Assembly: GCF_001483755.1 (NCBI RefSeq)
Contig: NZ_LQBK01000005.1
Span: 1 to 64,000, forward strand
DNA: 64,000 nucleotides
Direction of reading: 5' to 3'
Source of the DNA: Kocuria rosea subsp. polaris
GTDB lineage: Bacteria; Actinomycetota; Actinomycetes; Actinomycetales; Micrococcaceae
Shown: one piece after another, positions 43,864 through 58,209 of the stretch
Numbering within the stretch: position 1 is the stretch's first letter
Layout of the letters: each line of letters opens with the position of its first letter
Position numbers and translations under genes: made by a program
The notes under the pieces: model-generated
What the model saw: the letters and a program-made list of their open reading frames with translations, nothing else
The model's database searches: none
Told to the model about the DNA's origin: nothing

Positions 43864-43999
43864 GGCACTCGCGGCTGGCCCCCGACAGCTTTTCCACCGT
43901 TGTGAACAACGCTGTGGACAAGATCCCCGCCGAGGGGCCGGGACGATCCGTCCACCGCCTCGTCATCCCGACGACATCTCGACGACAGCAGGAGTACGT

Positions 44000-45640
44000 G
44001 TGGGCACGCAGGACAATCAGGCGCTCAGTGCGCAGTGGGCGGAATGCGTGCAGTACATGTACGAGGACCCCATGACCACGGGGCGCTACCGGGGGTTCAT
44101 CTCCCTGGCGCAGCCCCAGGGCCTCATCGGCACCACGCTGCTCGTCGCGGTCCCCAACGAGCTGACCCGCGAGTTCTTCCAGAACCAGATGGCGTCCGTG
44201 CTCCGGTCCTCCGTGGGCCGCGCCTTCAGCCCCGAGACGCTCGTGGCCTTCGTCGTGGATGCCGACCTCGAGACCGCTCCCGCGCCGGAGCCCGGCGCCG
44301 CGGCGCCGGGTGCGGCGCTGCCCCCGATCAGCGAGCTCGAGGCGGAGCGCAACCGCACCGACCTGCCCGCCCGGGCCGACCACGCCGACACCGCCGACAC
44401 GGTGGGCGTCGACCGGCGGACCGCGGGCCTCGACCAGCTGCCCGTGGGGCTCGCGGCTCCGGCCGCGGAGCCGGCGTCCCGCTCCGGCCTGGGCACCGCC
44501 GACCGGACCCTGCCCCCGCCGCGGGACCCGCAGGCCGCCCCGCCCCGCCGGCCCGTGCAGGACACCGGCACCGCCCCGGCCGTGGTGGGGGAGTGGGACA
44601 GCTCCGCACGGCTGAACCCGAAGTACGTCTTCGACTCGTTCGTGATCGGCCAGTCCAACCGGTTCGCCCACGCCGCGGCGTTCGCGGTGGCCGAGACGCC
44701 GGCCAAGGCCTACAACCCCCTCTTCATCTACGGGGAGTCCGGCCTGGGCAAGACCCACCTGCTCCACGCGATCGGCCACTACGCCAAGCGCCTCTACCCG
44801 CAGGTGCGGGTGCGGTACGTGAACTCGGAGGAGTTCACCAACGACTTCATCAACTCGATCCGCGACGACGAGGGCTCCTCCTTCAAGGAGATCTACCGCA
44901 ACGTGGACATGCTGCTGATCGACGACATCCAGTTCCTCGCGGGCAAGGAGCACACGCAGGAGGAGTTCTTCCACACCTTCAACGCGCTGCACAACCACGA
45001 GAAGCAGATCGTGATCACCTCCGACATGCCGCCCAAGCAGCTCACCGGCTTCGCCGAGCGGATGCGCTCCCGCTTCGAGTGGGGCCTGATCACCGACGTG
45101 CAGCCGCCGGAGCTCGAGACGCGCATCGCGATCCTGCGCAAGAAGGCCACCAGCGAGGGCATGGACGCCCCTGACGACGTGCTCGAGTACATCGCCTCCC
45201 ACATCTCCACCAACATCCGCGAGCTCGAGGGCGCCCTGATCCGGGTCACCGCGTTCGCCTCGCTGAACAAGCAGTCGGTGGACCTGCCCCTGGCCGAGCT
45301 GGTGCTCAAGGACCTCATCACCGACGACGGGGCGCAGGAGATCACCGCCGCCTCGATCCTGGCCCAGACCGCGGTCTACTTCGACATCAGCCTCGAGGAG
45401 CTCAAGAGCAAGTCCCGCACCCGCACCCTGGTCACCGCCCGGCAGATCGCGATGTACCTGCTGCGCGAGCTCACGGACATGTCCCTGCCGAAGATCGGCC
45501 AGGAGCTCGGCGGGCGCGACCACACCACGGTGATGCACGCGGACCGCAAGATCCGCACGCTGATGGCCGAGCGCCGGCAGATCTTCAACCAGGTCACCGA
45601 GCTCACCAACCGGATCAAGCAGCAGCAGCGCGAGGGCTGA
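44000..45640 (+). CDS. dnaA: Chromosomal replication initiator protein DnaA
   Basis: This 546-residue AAA+ protein opens oriC. Domain I ([20 protein letters not shown]) and a long Pro/Ala-rich domain II to about residue 205 lead to domain III with [20 protein letters not shown], Walker [18 protein letters not shown] and Walker [15 protein letters not shown]. Domain IV carries the box-binding helix [20 protein letters not shown]. The start is GTG at 44000, preceded by AGGAG; the frame is open upstream without a better site. A strong terminator follows. Confidence 0.98.
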   Translation: MGTQDNQALSAQWAECVQYMYEDPMTTGRYRGFISLAQPQGLIGTTLLVAVPNELTREFFQNQMASVLRSSVGRAFSPETLVAFVVDADLETAPAPEPGAAAPGAALPPISELEAERNRTDLPARADHADTADTVGVDRRTAGLDQLPVGLAAPAAEPASRSGLGTADRTLPPPRDPQAAPPRRPVQDTGTAPAVVGEWDSSARLNPKYVFDSFVIGQSNRFAHAAAFAVAETPAKAYNPLFIYGESGLGKTHLLHAIGHYAKRLYPQVRVRYVNSEEFTNDFINSIRDDEGSSFKEIYRNVDMLLIDDIQFLAGKEHTQEEFFHTFNALHNHEKQIVITSDMPPKQLTGFAERMRSRFEWGLITDVQPPELETRIAILRKKATSEGMDAPDDVLEYIASHISTNIRELEGALIRVTAFASLNKQSVDLPLAELVLKDLITDDGAQEITAASILAQTAVYFDISLEELKSKSRTRTLVTARQIAMYLLRELTDMSLPKIGQELGGRDHTTVMHADRKIRTLMAERRQIFNQVTELTNRIKQQQREG

Positions 45641-45658
45641 ACCACCCCTCCTCAGCTC

Positions 45659-45696
45659 CGAAAGTGGCCCGGCGGACTCCCGCCGGGCCACTTTCG
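45659..45696 (+). terminator. dnaA terminator
   Basis: A perfect 17-bp stem (45659-45675 with 45680-45696) with loop ACTC begins 18 bases after the dnaA stop and separates dnaA from oriC. Confidence 0.8.
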
Positions 45697-46140
45697 TGTA
45701 GTTCGTCCACAGGCCCGGGCCGCGGCATCCCGGGCTCGGGAGGACCGTTCTGCACAGGAGATCCGCCCTTGTGGAGCGCCTGTGCACAGGACAGAACCCA
45801 CACCTGTGGATAAAATTGTGGAATTCCCGCTCCGAGCGGTGGAGAACCTCGGTACAAGTCGGGGGAGGGCTGTGGAACCCGCGGAAACGCGCGGATCTCG
45901 TCCACCGGCACCCGGCGTTCCTGTGGTTCGCGAACCACAGGAACTCAACAGGCTCCCGCCGCCCGGGAGCTAGCCGGGAGGCAGTTATCCACAGATTCCA
46001 CAGCGGTTATTAACACTCCCGTCCTTAAAGAGAGATCCGGCCAAACAACAAGAATCCTGGAGCTCCGACCCCGTCCGGACCGTTCCGGACGGCCGAACCA
46101 CAAGAACGCCGCCACGGGACGGCCGAATGGCCGTCCCGTG
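45697..46140. other. Origin of replication oriC (dnaA-dnaN intergenic)
   Basis: The region has consensus DnaA boxes TGTGGATAA (45805-45813) and TTATCCACA (45985-45993), plus many near matches (45703-45711, and TGTGGAAT/TGTGGAAC/TGTGGTTC copies around 45820-45945). An AT-richer stretch (46004-46033, GGTTATTAACAC to TTAAAGAG) beside the last perfect box is a candidate unwinding element. A 12-bp inverted repeat with GAAT loop (46113-46140) precedes dnaN. The strand switch of most surrounding genes supports origin function. Confidence 0.88.
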
Positions 46141-46270
46141 AAACGGACCGATACGATGCAGAGGGCGAAGACACCGTCCGCACCGCTGCACCCGGCGGCG
46201 CAGCCGGCACCGGTTCCTGCGGAACCGTGGCTCCGCCCTCCTGGCTCACACTGAAAGGCAGCAACCTCTC

Positions 46271-47395
46271 GTGAAGTTCTCCGTCGAACGCGATGTTCTC
46301 GCCGAGGCCGTCACCTGGACCGCACGGTCCCTCTCTCCTCGGCCCCCGGTTCCCGTGCTGTCCGGCCTGCTCATCCGTGCGGAGGGCGGTTCGCTGTCCA
46401 TCGCGAGCTTCGACTACGAGATCTCGGCACGGCTGTCGATCAGCGCCGACGTCCAGGAGGAGGGCACCACCCTCGTCTCCGGCCGGCTGCTCGCGGACAT
46501 CTGCCGCTCGCTGCCCTCCGCCCCAGTCGAGGTGCACGCCGACGAGGGCAAGGTGACCCTGACCTGCCGGTCCTCCCGGTTCAACCTCGCGGCCATGCCC
46601 GTGGGCGACTACCCCGAGCTCCCCGCGCTGCCGGACGTCTCCGGCGTGGTGGCCGGCGACGAGTTCGCCCACGCCGTGGCCCAGGTCAACATCGCCGCGA
46701 GCAAGGACGACACCCTGCCGATCCTCACCGGCGTCCGGGTGGAGATCGAGGGCGAGAAGATGACGCTGCTCGCCACGGACCGCTACCGGCTCGCGATGCG
46801 CGAGCTCACCTGGCGGCCCAGCGCCCAGGACATCTCGACGGCCGCCCTGATCAAGGCCCGCACCCTCAACGACATCGCCAAGACCCTCGGCCCGGCCGGT
46901 GACATCAACATCGCGCTGTCCGACTCCGCGGAGCTCGTCGGCTTCGAGTCCGGCGGCCGCCGCACCACGAGCCTGCTCATCGACGGCGAGTACCCCAAGA
47001 TCCGCTCGCTGTTCCCGGAGCACACGCCGATCACCGCGGCGGTGCGCACCACCGAGCTCGTCGAGGCCGTCCGGCGCGTCTCGCTCGTGGCCGAGCGCAA
47101 CACCCCCGTCCGCCTGGCCTTCACCCAAGGACAGGTGGCCCTGGACGCCGGGACCGGCGAGGACGCCCAGGCCTCGGAGGTCCTCGACGCGCACCTCACC
47201 GGCGACGACATCACCGTGGCCTTCAACCCGACGTACCTGTCCGAGGGCCTGCACGCCTTCGACTCCGACTACGTCCGGTTCTCGTTCACCGCCCCGCCCA
47301 AGCCGGCCGTGCTCTCCGCCCAGGCCGAGCCCGAGGGCGAGGACAAGGACGACTACAAGTACCTGCTCATGCCGGTCCGGCTCCCCAGCCAGTGA
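46271..47395 (+). CDS. dnaN: DNA polymerase III beta subunit (sliding clamp)
   Basis: This 374-residue clamp begins MKFSVERDVLAEAVTWTARS and has FDYEISARLSI, FNLAAMPVGDYPELP, LLATDRYRLAMRELTW and the C-terminal YLLMPVRL, which closes the partner-binding pocket. It encircles DNA as a dimer and tethers the polymerase. Start GTG at 46271, with GAAAGG upstream. recF follows after 36 bases. Confidence 0.98.
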   Translation: MKFSVERDVLAEAVTWTARSLSPRPPVPVLSGLLIRAEGGSLSIASFDYEISARLSISADVQEEGTTLVSGRLLADICRSLPSAPVEVHADEGKVTLTCRSSRFNLAAMPVGDYPELPALPDVSGVVAGDEFAHAVAQVNIAASKDDTLPILTGVRVEIEGEKMTLLATDRYRLAMRELTWRPSAQDISTAALIKARTLNDIAKTLGPAGDINIALSDSAELVGFESGGRRTTSLLIDGEYPKIRSLFPEHTPITAAVRTTELVEAVRRVSLVAERNTPVRLAFTQGQVALDAGTGEDAQASEVLDAHLTGDDITVAFNPTYLSEGLHAFDSDYVRFSFTAPPKPAVLSAQAEPEGEDKDDYKYLLMPVRLPSQ

Positions 47396-47431
47396 CCGGC
47401 CGGCCCGGAACCGGAAGCTGCTGATCCCGGC

Positions 47432-48649
47432 GTGTTCGTCGACCACCTCTCACTGCTCGACTACCGGACGTATGCCCATCTGGACATACGTCTCGCGCCC
47501 GGGACCACCGTGTTCCTGGGGCCGAACGGCGTGGGCAAGACGAACATCGTCGAGGCCCTGGACTACACAGCGGGCCTGTCCTCCCACCGGGTGTCCTCCG
47601 ACGGACCGCTGATCCGCTTCGGCGCCGAGCGCGCCATCGTCCGCGTCCGGGTGCGGCGGGGCGCTCAGCAGACCGTCCTGGAGCTCGAGCTCAACGACGG
47701 CCGCGCCAACCGGGTGCGCATCAACCGGGCCTCCCCGGTGCGGGCGCGGGACGCGCTCGGCATCGTGCGGACCGTGCTGTTCTCGCCGGAGGACCTGGCC
47801 CTGGTGAAGGGCGACCCTTCCCACCGCAGGCGTTTCCTCGACGACCTGGCCAAGTCCATGCGCCCCGTCCTCGCCGGCACCCTGGCCGACTACGAGAAGG
47901 TCCTCAGGCAGCGCAACGCGCTGCTGAAGTCCGCCCGCCGGAGCGGCCGGTTCACGGACGTCCACCGGTCGACGCTGGCCGCCTGGAACGACCAGTTCGC
48001 CCGGGCCGGGGCGGCCATCCTGCACGCGCGCCTGCAGCTCATCGACGCCCTGGCCCCCCAGGTCGCGACCGCCTACGGCCAGCTCACGGACGGGAGCAAG
48101 GCGACGACGCTGCGCTACGTCTCCTCGGTGCTGCCCGAGAGCGCGGCCGGGGACGCCGAGCGGCTGCGCGGCTTCAGCCCGGCGGATCTCCACCAGCTGG
48201 TCCTCGACGCGTGCGCGGCCGCGGAGCAGCGCGAGCTCGAGCGGGGGCTGACGCTCGTGGGCCCGCACCGCGACGAGCTCGAGCTGCTGCTCGGCGAGGC
48301 CCCGGCGCGCGGCTACGCCTCGCACGGCGAGACCTGGTCCTACGCCCTGGCCCTCCGGCTCGGCTCCTGGTACGTGCACCTCGCGGACGACCCCGCGGAG
48401 GGCGCGGCGCCGATCCTCGTCCTGGACGACGTGTTCGCGGAGCTCGACGCCCGCCGCCGCAGCCGCCTCGCCGCGATCGTGGCCTCCGCGGAGCAGGTGC
48501 TCGTGACCGCCGCGGTCGAGGAGGACCTGCCGGCCGAGCTCGTCGCGGGCCCGCACGACGTGGTCCGGGTGGGCCCCGGCACCGCCGTCCGGGACGACGA
48601 GCCGGCGCCCGCCGGCACCGGCCCGGAGCCGGAGGAGGCGTCGTCGTGA
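47432..48649 (+). CDS. recF: DNA replication and repair protein RecF
   Basis: This 405-residue SMC-like ATPase has Walker A FLGPNGVGKTNIVEALDY near residue 30, signature region LVGPHRDELELLL, and Walker B PILVLDDVFAELDARRR. It helps load RecA at gaps. Start GTG at 47432; a Glu/Ala/Pro-rich tail ends the protein. Its stop overlaps the dciA start (GTGA). Confidence 0.97.
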   Translation: MFVDHLSLLDYRTYAHLDIRLAPGTTVFLGPNGVGKTNIVEALDYTAGLSSHRVSSDGPLIRFGAERAIVRVRVRRGAQQTVLELELNDGRANRVRINRASPVRARDALGIVRTVLFSPEDLALVKGDPSHRRRFLDDLAKSMRPVLAGTLADYEKVLRQRNALLKSARRSGRFTDVHRSTLAAWNDQFARAGAAILHARLQLIDALAPQVATAYGQLTDGSKATTLRYVSSVLPESAAGDAERLRGFSPADLHQLVLDACAAAEQRELERGLTLVGPHRDELELLLGEAPARGYASHGETWSYALALRLGSWYVHLADDPAEGAAPILVLDDVFAELDARRRSRLAAIVASAEQVLVTAAVEEDLPAELVAGPHDVVRVGPGTAVRDDEPAPAGTGPEPEEASS

Positions 48650-49356
48650 TCCGGCCGCCGCGCGAGGAGGGCGACCGCCTGGCCCGGGAGCCCGGGGGGA
48701 CGCCCGGCTCCGGACCGCCCGCCCCCGGAACGGACGTGCCCGGGCGGAATGTGCCCGAGGCGAACGTCGTGCGGATCGAGGACGAGATCGACGCCCCCGC
48801 GGCGCTGCTCACCCGGATGCGCCGCGCCGCGGAGGCCCGCGGGGACGGGCGGCTCCACGGCGCGGCCGCGCGGCGCAACCTCAAGGGCTTCGGCGCCGCG
48901 ATGGAGTCGGCCACCGCGTCCGCCGCCGAGCGCCTGGGCCGCCGGGGCAACGACGTGGACCCGCGGGCGCTCGGCGGGTACTCCGGGGCGGGACGCTCCG
49001 CCCGCGACCCCCGGGGCGTCGGCGCGGTGCTGGACGGCCTCGTGTCCGGGCGCGGCTGGAAGTCCCCGGTCGCCGTGGGCTCGGTGCTCGCCCGCTGGGA
49101 CGAGCTCGTGGGCCCGGGCATCGCCGGGCACTGCCGGCCGGAGAGCTTCGACGAGACCGTGGTGCGCGTGCGCTGCGACTCGACCGCCTACGCCGCGAAC
49201 CTGCGGCTCATGGTGCCGCAGCTGCTGCGCATGTTCGACGAGCACCTGGGGGAGGGCATCGTCACGCGGATCGAGATCCTCGGCCCCGCGGCCCCGAGCT
49301 GGAAGCGCGGCCGCCGCTCGGTGCAGGGCCGCGGTCCCCGGGACACCTACGGCTGA
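48646..49356 (+). CDS. dciA: DciA-family protein (DUF721), probable DnaB helicase operator
   Basis: This 236-residue protein has a disordered, basic N-terminal half and a DUF721 domain near residue 125 onward (LVSGRGWKSPVAVGSVLARW; ELVGPGIAGHCRPESFDETV; LRLMVPQLLRMFDEHLGEGI). DciA is the ancestral loader or activator of DnaB in bacteria without DnaC or DnaI; the mycobacterial homologue sits at the same place between recF and gyrB. GTG start overlaps the recF stop. dnaB is encoded 41 kb away in this window. Confidence 0.88.
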   Translation: MIRPPREEGDRLAREPGGTPGSGPPAPGTDVPGRNVPEANVVRIEDEIDAPAALLTRMRRAAEARGDGRLHGAAARRNLKGFGAAMESATASAAERLGRRGNDVDPRALGGYSGAGRSARDPRGVGAVLDGLVSGRGWKSPVAVGSVLARWDELVGPGIAGHCRPESFDETVVRVRCDSTAYAANLRLMVPQLLRMFDEHLGEGIVTRIEILGPAAPSWKRGRRSVQGRGPRDTYG

Positions 49357-51795
<2,439 letters not shown>

Positions 51796-51885
51796 TCCGC
51801 GACATATGTTCCGCTCGGCATGCAACAGCCGGGGGCGGGGCCTGCGCAGGACACCGAGGACCAGCAGACAGAACGGAAAGACCGC

Positions 51886-54575
<2,690 letters not shown>

Positions 54576-54579
<4 letters not shown>

Positions 54580-55190
54580 GCTCGAGTTCCGGCTCCAACG
54601 CCGCCGGCAAGTCCGGACGCGCCCCCCTCGCGTCCGCGCCCCGGACGGGGACCGGGGCGCCGTCCGGGACGGCGAGGCCCTCGACGAGCGCCCGGACCGC
54701 GCCGAAGCCGGCGAAGTCCGGCTCCGGGCCCGCCAAGCCGGGTGCGGCCAAGCCCGGCTCCGGTGCGGCCAAGAGCACGCGGCCCGCGAGCCCGGCGAAG
54801 GGCCTGGTCCGCCCGGCCCCGCGCCCGCGCGTGCGCCGGGCGCGGCTCGTGGTCTCGAAGGTGGACACCTGGTCGGTGCTCAAGCTCGCGTTCCTGCTCT
54901 CGGTCGCGCTGGGGATCATCACCGTGGTCGCCGCGGTCGTGCTGTGGATCGTCCTGGACCTCACCGGCCTGTTCGACGGGATCAACGAGCTGCTCGGGAT
55001 GCTGGGCGGCGCGGGCGGGGCCCTGAACATCAAGGACTTCCTGTCCCTGGGGCAGATCGCGATCTTCGCGACGATCGTCTCCGTGGTCAACGTCATCCTG
55101 CTGACCGCGCTCTCGGTGCTCGCCGCGCTGCTGTACAACATCGCGGCGGCCCTCGTGGGCGGCATCGGGCTCACGCTCACGGACGACTGA
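54576..55190 (+). CDS. DUF3566 transmembrane protein
   Basis: This 204-residue protein has a disordered Pro/Ala/Ser/Lys-rich N-terminus of about 85 residues, then the DUF3566 domain: basic [20 protein letters not shown] leading into two membrane helices ([40 protein letters not shown]) and the tail [19 protein letters not shown]. Actinobacteria keep this gene directly behind gyrA; function is unknown. ATG overlaps the gyrA stop. Confidence 0.92.
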
Positions 55191-55283
55191 CCGCACGGCC
55201 GGCGGAGGCCGGCCCGGTCGCCGTGATTTGGCACGGGTCGGCAACTCCGGTATCGTTTCTTCTCGGTCCGCAAGGGCCGGAAA

Positions 55284-55357
55284 GGGCGTATAGCTCAGAC
55301 GGTTAGAGCGCTTCGCTGATAACGAAGAGGTCCCAGGTTCAATTCCTGGTACGCCCA
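55284..55357 (+). tRNA. tRNA-Ile (anticodon GAT)
   Basis: A 74-base cloverleaf is seen: acceptor GGGCGTA paired with TACGCCC and discriminator A, D arm AGCTCAGACGGTTAGAGCG, anticodon loop CTGATAA with GAT, and T arm GGTTCAATTCC. CCA is not encoded. Confidence 0.97.
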
Positions 55358-55389
55358 CGGTTTCCCTTTCCGCAGGTCAGGAGGCAGGC

Positions 55390-55512
55390 GTGAACAGGAA
55401 AGTGGCTGCGGCGCTCGCCCTGGTCGGGGCATCGGTCGCGGTGCTCACCAAGCTGCGGGAGGCCGACGCCGACAGGTCCGCCTGGGCGGACGCCACCGAC
55501 GAGGTGGAGTAG
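55390..55512 (+). CDS. DLW-39 family protein
   Basis: A 40-codon gene reads MNRKVAAALALVGASVAVLT then KLREADADRSAWADATDEVE. It fits DLW-39 proteins: a tiny actinobacterial family with one N-terminal helix and a C-terminal D-x-W-A-x-A-T-D motif. GTG start at 55390 has AGGAGGC just upstream. It lies between two tRNA genes, its usual neighbourhood downstream of gyrA. Function is unknown. Confidence 0.82.
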   Translation: MNRKVAAALALVGASVAVLTKLREADADRSAWADATDEVE

Positions 55513-55524
55513 CCCGCACACCGC

Positions 55525-55600
55525 GGGGGCGTGGCGCAACTGGTAGCGCATCTGCTTTGCAAGCAGAGGGTTAGGGGTTCGAGTCCCCTCGCCTCCACCA
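55525..55600 (+). tRNA. tRNA-Ala (anticodon TGC)
   Basis: The acceptor GGGGGCG pairs with CGCCTCC (one G-T pair), the anticodon loop CTTTGCAAG gives TGC, the T arm is GGGGTTCGAGTCCCC, and an encoded CCA ends at 55600. Confidence 0.97.
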
Positions 55601-55781
55601 CATCGGATCCCGATCGAGCAGATGCTCGGTCGGGATCTTCTCGTTCCCGGCGAGGTCCCCGTCCCGGGGTCACCGCACGTCGGAGCGCAGATCCCGTGGC
55701 AGACTGGGCGCGTCCCCGACCGTCCTCCCGGCGAGTTCCCCGGCCGTTGCCAGGAGAGCCGCCCGGAACCCAGGAGAAGCC

Positions 55782-57101
55782 ATGCCCCGAGACGACTTCG
55801 CCGACAAGGCGCTCACTCCCCTGCCGGGCATCGACCCCGGCGAACCGCTCGAGAAGGTCAACGGCTGGAAGGTCGTGGGACCGGGCCTGGTGGTCGCGGC
55901 CACCGGGGTGGGCGCCGCGGACCTCGTGGCCACGCTCACGGCCGGCTCCCGGTTCGGCTACGGCCTGCTCTGGGCGGTCGTGCTCGGCACGGTCCTGAAG
56001 ATCATCCTCGTCGAGGGGGCCGGGCGGTACTCCCTGGCCACCGGACGCACCATCTTCGAGGGCTGGCGCTCCCTGGGCCGGTGGACCACCGTCTACTTCG
56101 GGCCGTACATCATCATCTGGGGGTTCGTCTACGGAGCCACCGCCATGTCCTCGGCCGCGCTGCCGCTCGCGGCGCTGTTCCCGGTCCTGCCCCTGTGGGC
56201 GTGGGCCGTCTTCATGGGCCTGCTCGGCTTCTTCATGGTCTGGTTCGGCCGCTACGCCCTCGTGGAGCGGCTCGCCGCGCTCATGGTCGGCATCATGTTC
56301 GTCGTGGTCGTGGGGCTGGCGATCATCGCGGTCCCGAACGTCCCGGACATGATCACCGGCTTCGTGCCGGTCATCCCGGAGGGTGGGCTGGTCTACACCC
56401 TGGCGCTGGCCGGCGGGATCGGCGGCACCATCACCCTGGCCGCCTACGGCTACTGGCTGCGGGAGAAGGGCTGGTACCGGCCGCGCTGGATGCGGGTGAT
56501 GCAGTTGGACAACGCGGCCGCCTACACCGTCACCGGCATCTTCGTGGTCGCCATGCTCATCGTGGGCGTCGAGGTGCTGTACTCCGCGGGGTACGCGATC
56601 AGCGCCGGGGACGAGGGCCTGCTCGAGCTCGGCGAGATCCTCAAGGACCGCTACGGCGACGTCATCGGCACCGCGTTCCTCGTGGGCTTCTGGGCGGCGT
56701 CCTTCTCCTCGCTGGTCGGCGTGTGGTCCGGCGTCTCCCTCATGTTCGCCGACTTCTGGGGCAACATCCGCGGCAAGCACAGCGGGCACCCGGACACCGT
56801 GACCGGCGGCAAGTACTTCCGCTTCTACCTGCTGTGGCTGACCTTCCCGCCCATGCTCCTGTTCATGCTGGGCCGGCCGGTGTTCCTGATCCTGCTCTAC
56901 GGCGTGCTGGGCGCCCTGTTCATGCCGTTCCTGGCCCTGACCCTGATCTGGCTGCTCAACACCCGGCGCACGCCCGAGCGCTGGCGCAACGGCGTCTTCA
57001 CGAACGTGATGCTGGCGGTGTGCGTGGTGCTGTTCACCGTGCTCGGCCTCTACCAGGCGTGGGACACGCTCCAGGACGTCATCGTCTGGTTCCAGGGCTG
57101 A
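55782..57101 (+). CDS. Nramp-related membrane transporter lacking canonical metal-site motifs
   Basis: This 439-residue protein has about eleven helices in the Nramp/LeuT fold (GPGLVVAATGVGAADLVATL in helix 1, ALAGGIGGTITLAAYGYWLR in helix 6). Ordinary Nramp transporters have DPGN in helix 1 and MPH in helix 6 for Mn2+/Fe2+; here both are replaced by Gly/Ala-rich sequence. It may be a magnesium-type Nramp relative or carry another substrate. ATG at 55782 follows AGGAGAAGCC. A strong terminator follows. Confidence 0.85.
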   Translation: MPRDDFADKALTPLPGIDPGEPLEKVNGWKVVGPGLVVAATGVGAADLVATLTAGSRFGYGLLWAVVLGTVLKIILVEGAGRYSLATGRTIFEGWRSLGRWTTVYFGPYIIIWGFVYGATAMSSAALPLAALFPVLPLWAWAVFMGLLGFFMVWFGRYALVERLAALMVGIMFVVVVGLAIIAVPNVPDMITGFVPVIPEGGLVYTLALAGGIGGTITLAAYGYWLREKGWYRPRWMRVMQLDNAAAYTVTGIFVVAMLIVGVEVLYSAGYAISAGDEGLLELGEILKDRYGDVIGTAFLVGFWAASFSSLVGVWSGVSLMFADFWGNIRGKHSGHPDTVTGGKYFRFYLLWLTFPPMLLFMLGRPVFLILLYGVLGALFMPFLALTLIWLLNTRRTPERWRNGVFTNVMLAVCVVLFTVLGLYQAWDTLQDVIVWFQG

Positions 57102-57123
57102 GCGCCGGACCCCGCAGACGGAC

Positions 57124-57160
57124 GGAGACCCCCGCTCCCGGAAGGGGAGCGGGGGTCTCC
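57124..57160 (+). terminator. Terminator hairpin between the Nramp-like gene and the convergent gene
   Basis: GGAGACCCCCGCTCCC pairs with GGGGAGCGGGGGTCTCC around GGAA, 22 bases after the Nramp-like stop and 18 before the convergent stop. It probably serves both strands. Confidence 0.75.
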
Positions 57161-57177
57161 GGTCGATCGGGCGGGGC

Positions 57178-58050
57178 TCAGGCCTCGTTCTCGTCCTGCT
57201 TGCCCTGGATCTGCTCCTTGACCTCGTGGATCGTGGTCTTGGCGTCGTCACCGACGGACTTGGCGTTGTCCTTGACCTCGGAGGCCGCCTCCGAGACACC
57301 GCCGGACTGGCCGGCCGGGGTGGTCGCGTCCTTGACGTCGTCGACCTGCACGCCGGTGCCGGCGGCCACGGTGGACTGCTGGGCCACCGGGGACGCGGTC
57401 ACGCGCGGGGACGTGGCCGCGGGGGTCTTCCAGGGGTCCTCGACGGGGCGCGAGGCCTTCCAGGCGGCCACGCCGGCCACACCGCCGGCGGTGAGCAGGC
57501 CCAGCAGCAGCAGGCCCTTGTGGGACTTCTCCGCCTTCTTCTGCTGCCTGGCGTAGTCCTTGGCGACCTTCGCGGCGGCCTTCTTCGCGTTGGCCACGGC
57601 CTTCTTGTCGCCCGTGAGCTTCGCGACGATGGCCTCGAGCTGCTCCGGGGTGTCCGCGTCGGCGAACTTGCCGGCGAGCAGGGCGGCGGCACCGGCGTAC
57701 TTCGCCTGCATCGCGGTGCGGCTCTCGGAGGCCCGGTCGGCGGCCTTCGCGGCCACGGGGCCCGCGGTCTTCGCGGCCTTCGCCGCGACCGGAGCGGTCA
57801 CCGCGGCAGCCTTCAGCTTCGCGGAGCCGGAGAGCTCGTGGGCGCGGCCCAGTCCCTCCTGCACCTTCGGGCCGGCGGTCGCGACACCGCCGGCGAGGGC
57901 CGCGGCGCCCGCCTCGACACCGTGCTGGAGCCGGGGCGCGAGGTCACCGATCTCCTTGGACGCCCACTTGCCGGCGTCCAGGACCCTGCTCTCCGCGGCC
58001 TTCTGCGCCGCGACGGCCTTCTTCTCGCTCTTGGACTTCTTGAAGCTCAT
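57178..58050 (-). CDS. Ala/Lys-rich helical membrane-anchored protein, unknown function
   Basis: This 290-residue protein is strongly biased to Ala, Lys, Val and Gly. The first ~170 residues form long amphipathic helices with alanine-lysine repeats (VTAPVAAKAAKTAGPVAAKA), then a basic stretch (YARQQKKAEKSHKG) precedes one membrane helix (LLLLGLLTAGGVAGVAAWKA). The tail is disordered with apolipoprotein-like VSEAASEVKDNAKSVGDDAK. ATG at 58050 has GAGGAGGG upstream. It resembles actinobacterial cell-division or DNA-binding helical proteins only in composition; no domain is recognised. Confidence 0.7.
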   Translation of the reverse strand: MSFKKSKSEKKAVAAQKAAESRVLDAGKWASKEIGDLAPRLQHGVEAGAAALAGGVATAGPKVQEGLGRAHELSGSAKLKAAAVTAPVAAKAAKTAGPVAAKAADRASESRTAMQAKYAGAAALLAGKFADADTPEQLEAIVAKLTGDKKAVANAKKAAAKVAKDYARQQKKAEKSHKGLLLLGLLTAGGVAGVAAWKASRPVEDPWKTPAATSPRVTASPVAQQSTVAAGTGVQVDDVKDATTPAGQSGGVSEAASEVKDNAKSVGDDAKTTIHEVKEQIQGKQDENEA

Positions 58051-58209
58051 GAATCCATCCCTCCTCGGGTCGTGACAATCCTTTGTCAGCATACGGGCAG
58101 AGCCGTTCCGGCAGGAGGGTGCGCCGCGCAATCCCGGGCCTTTTCACTGTGCGCTGAACCCTGGGACCCCGCCGGGGACGGCCTCCGGGCACCGTGCAAG
58201 AATGAGCCC

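Larger units (their letters stand above)
43399..43999. other. rpmH-dnaA intergenic region with DnaA boxes
   Basis: This 600-base gap holds the rpmH promoter, a likely dnaA promoter, an operator-like inverted repeat and DnaA boxes: a perfect TGTGGACAA at 43913-43921, a one-mismatch TGTGAACAA at 43901-43909, and weaker ones near 43720-43750 (CACAGCTGTGCAC, TGTGGAAAA). DnaA autoregulation through these boxes is likely. No gene is seen. Confidence 0.75.

Noticed and set aside
46113-46140. Additional parS site near dnaN (CCCGTGAAACGG)
   Set aside because: The GTGAAAC half lacks its GTTTCAC partner; the palindrome there is a different inverted repeat.
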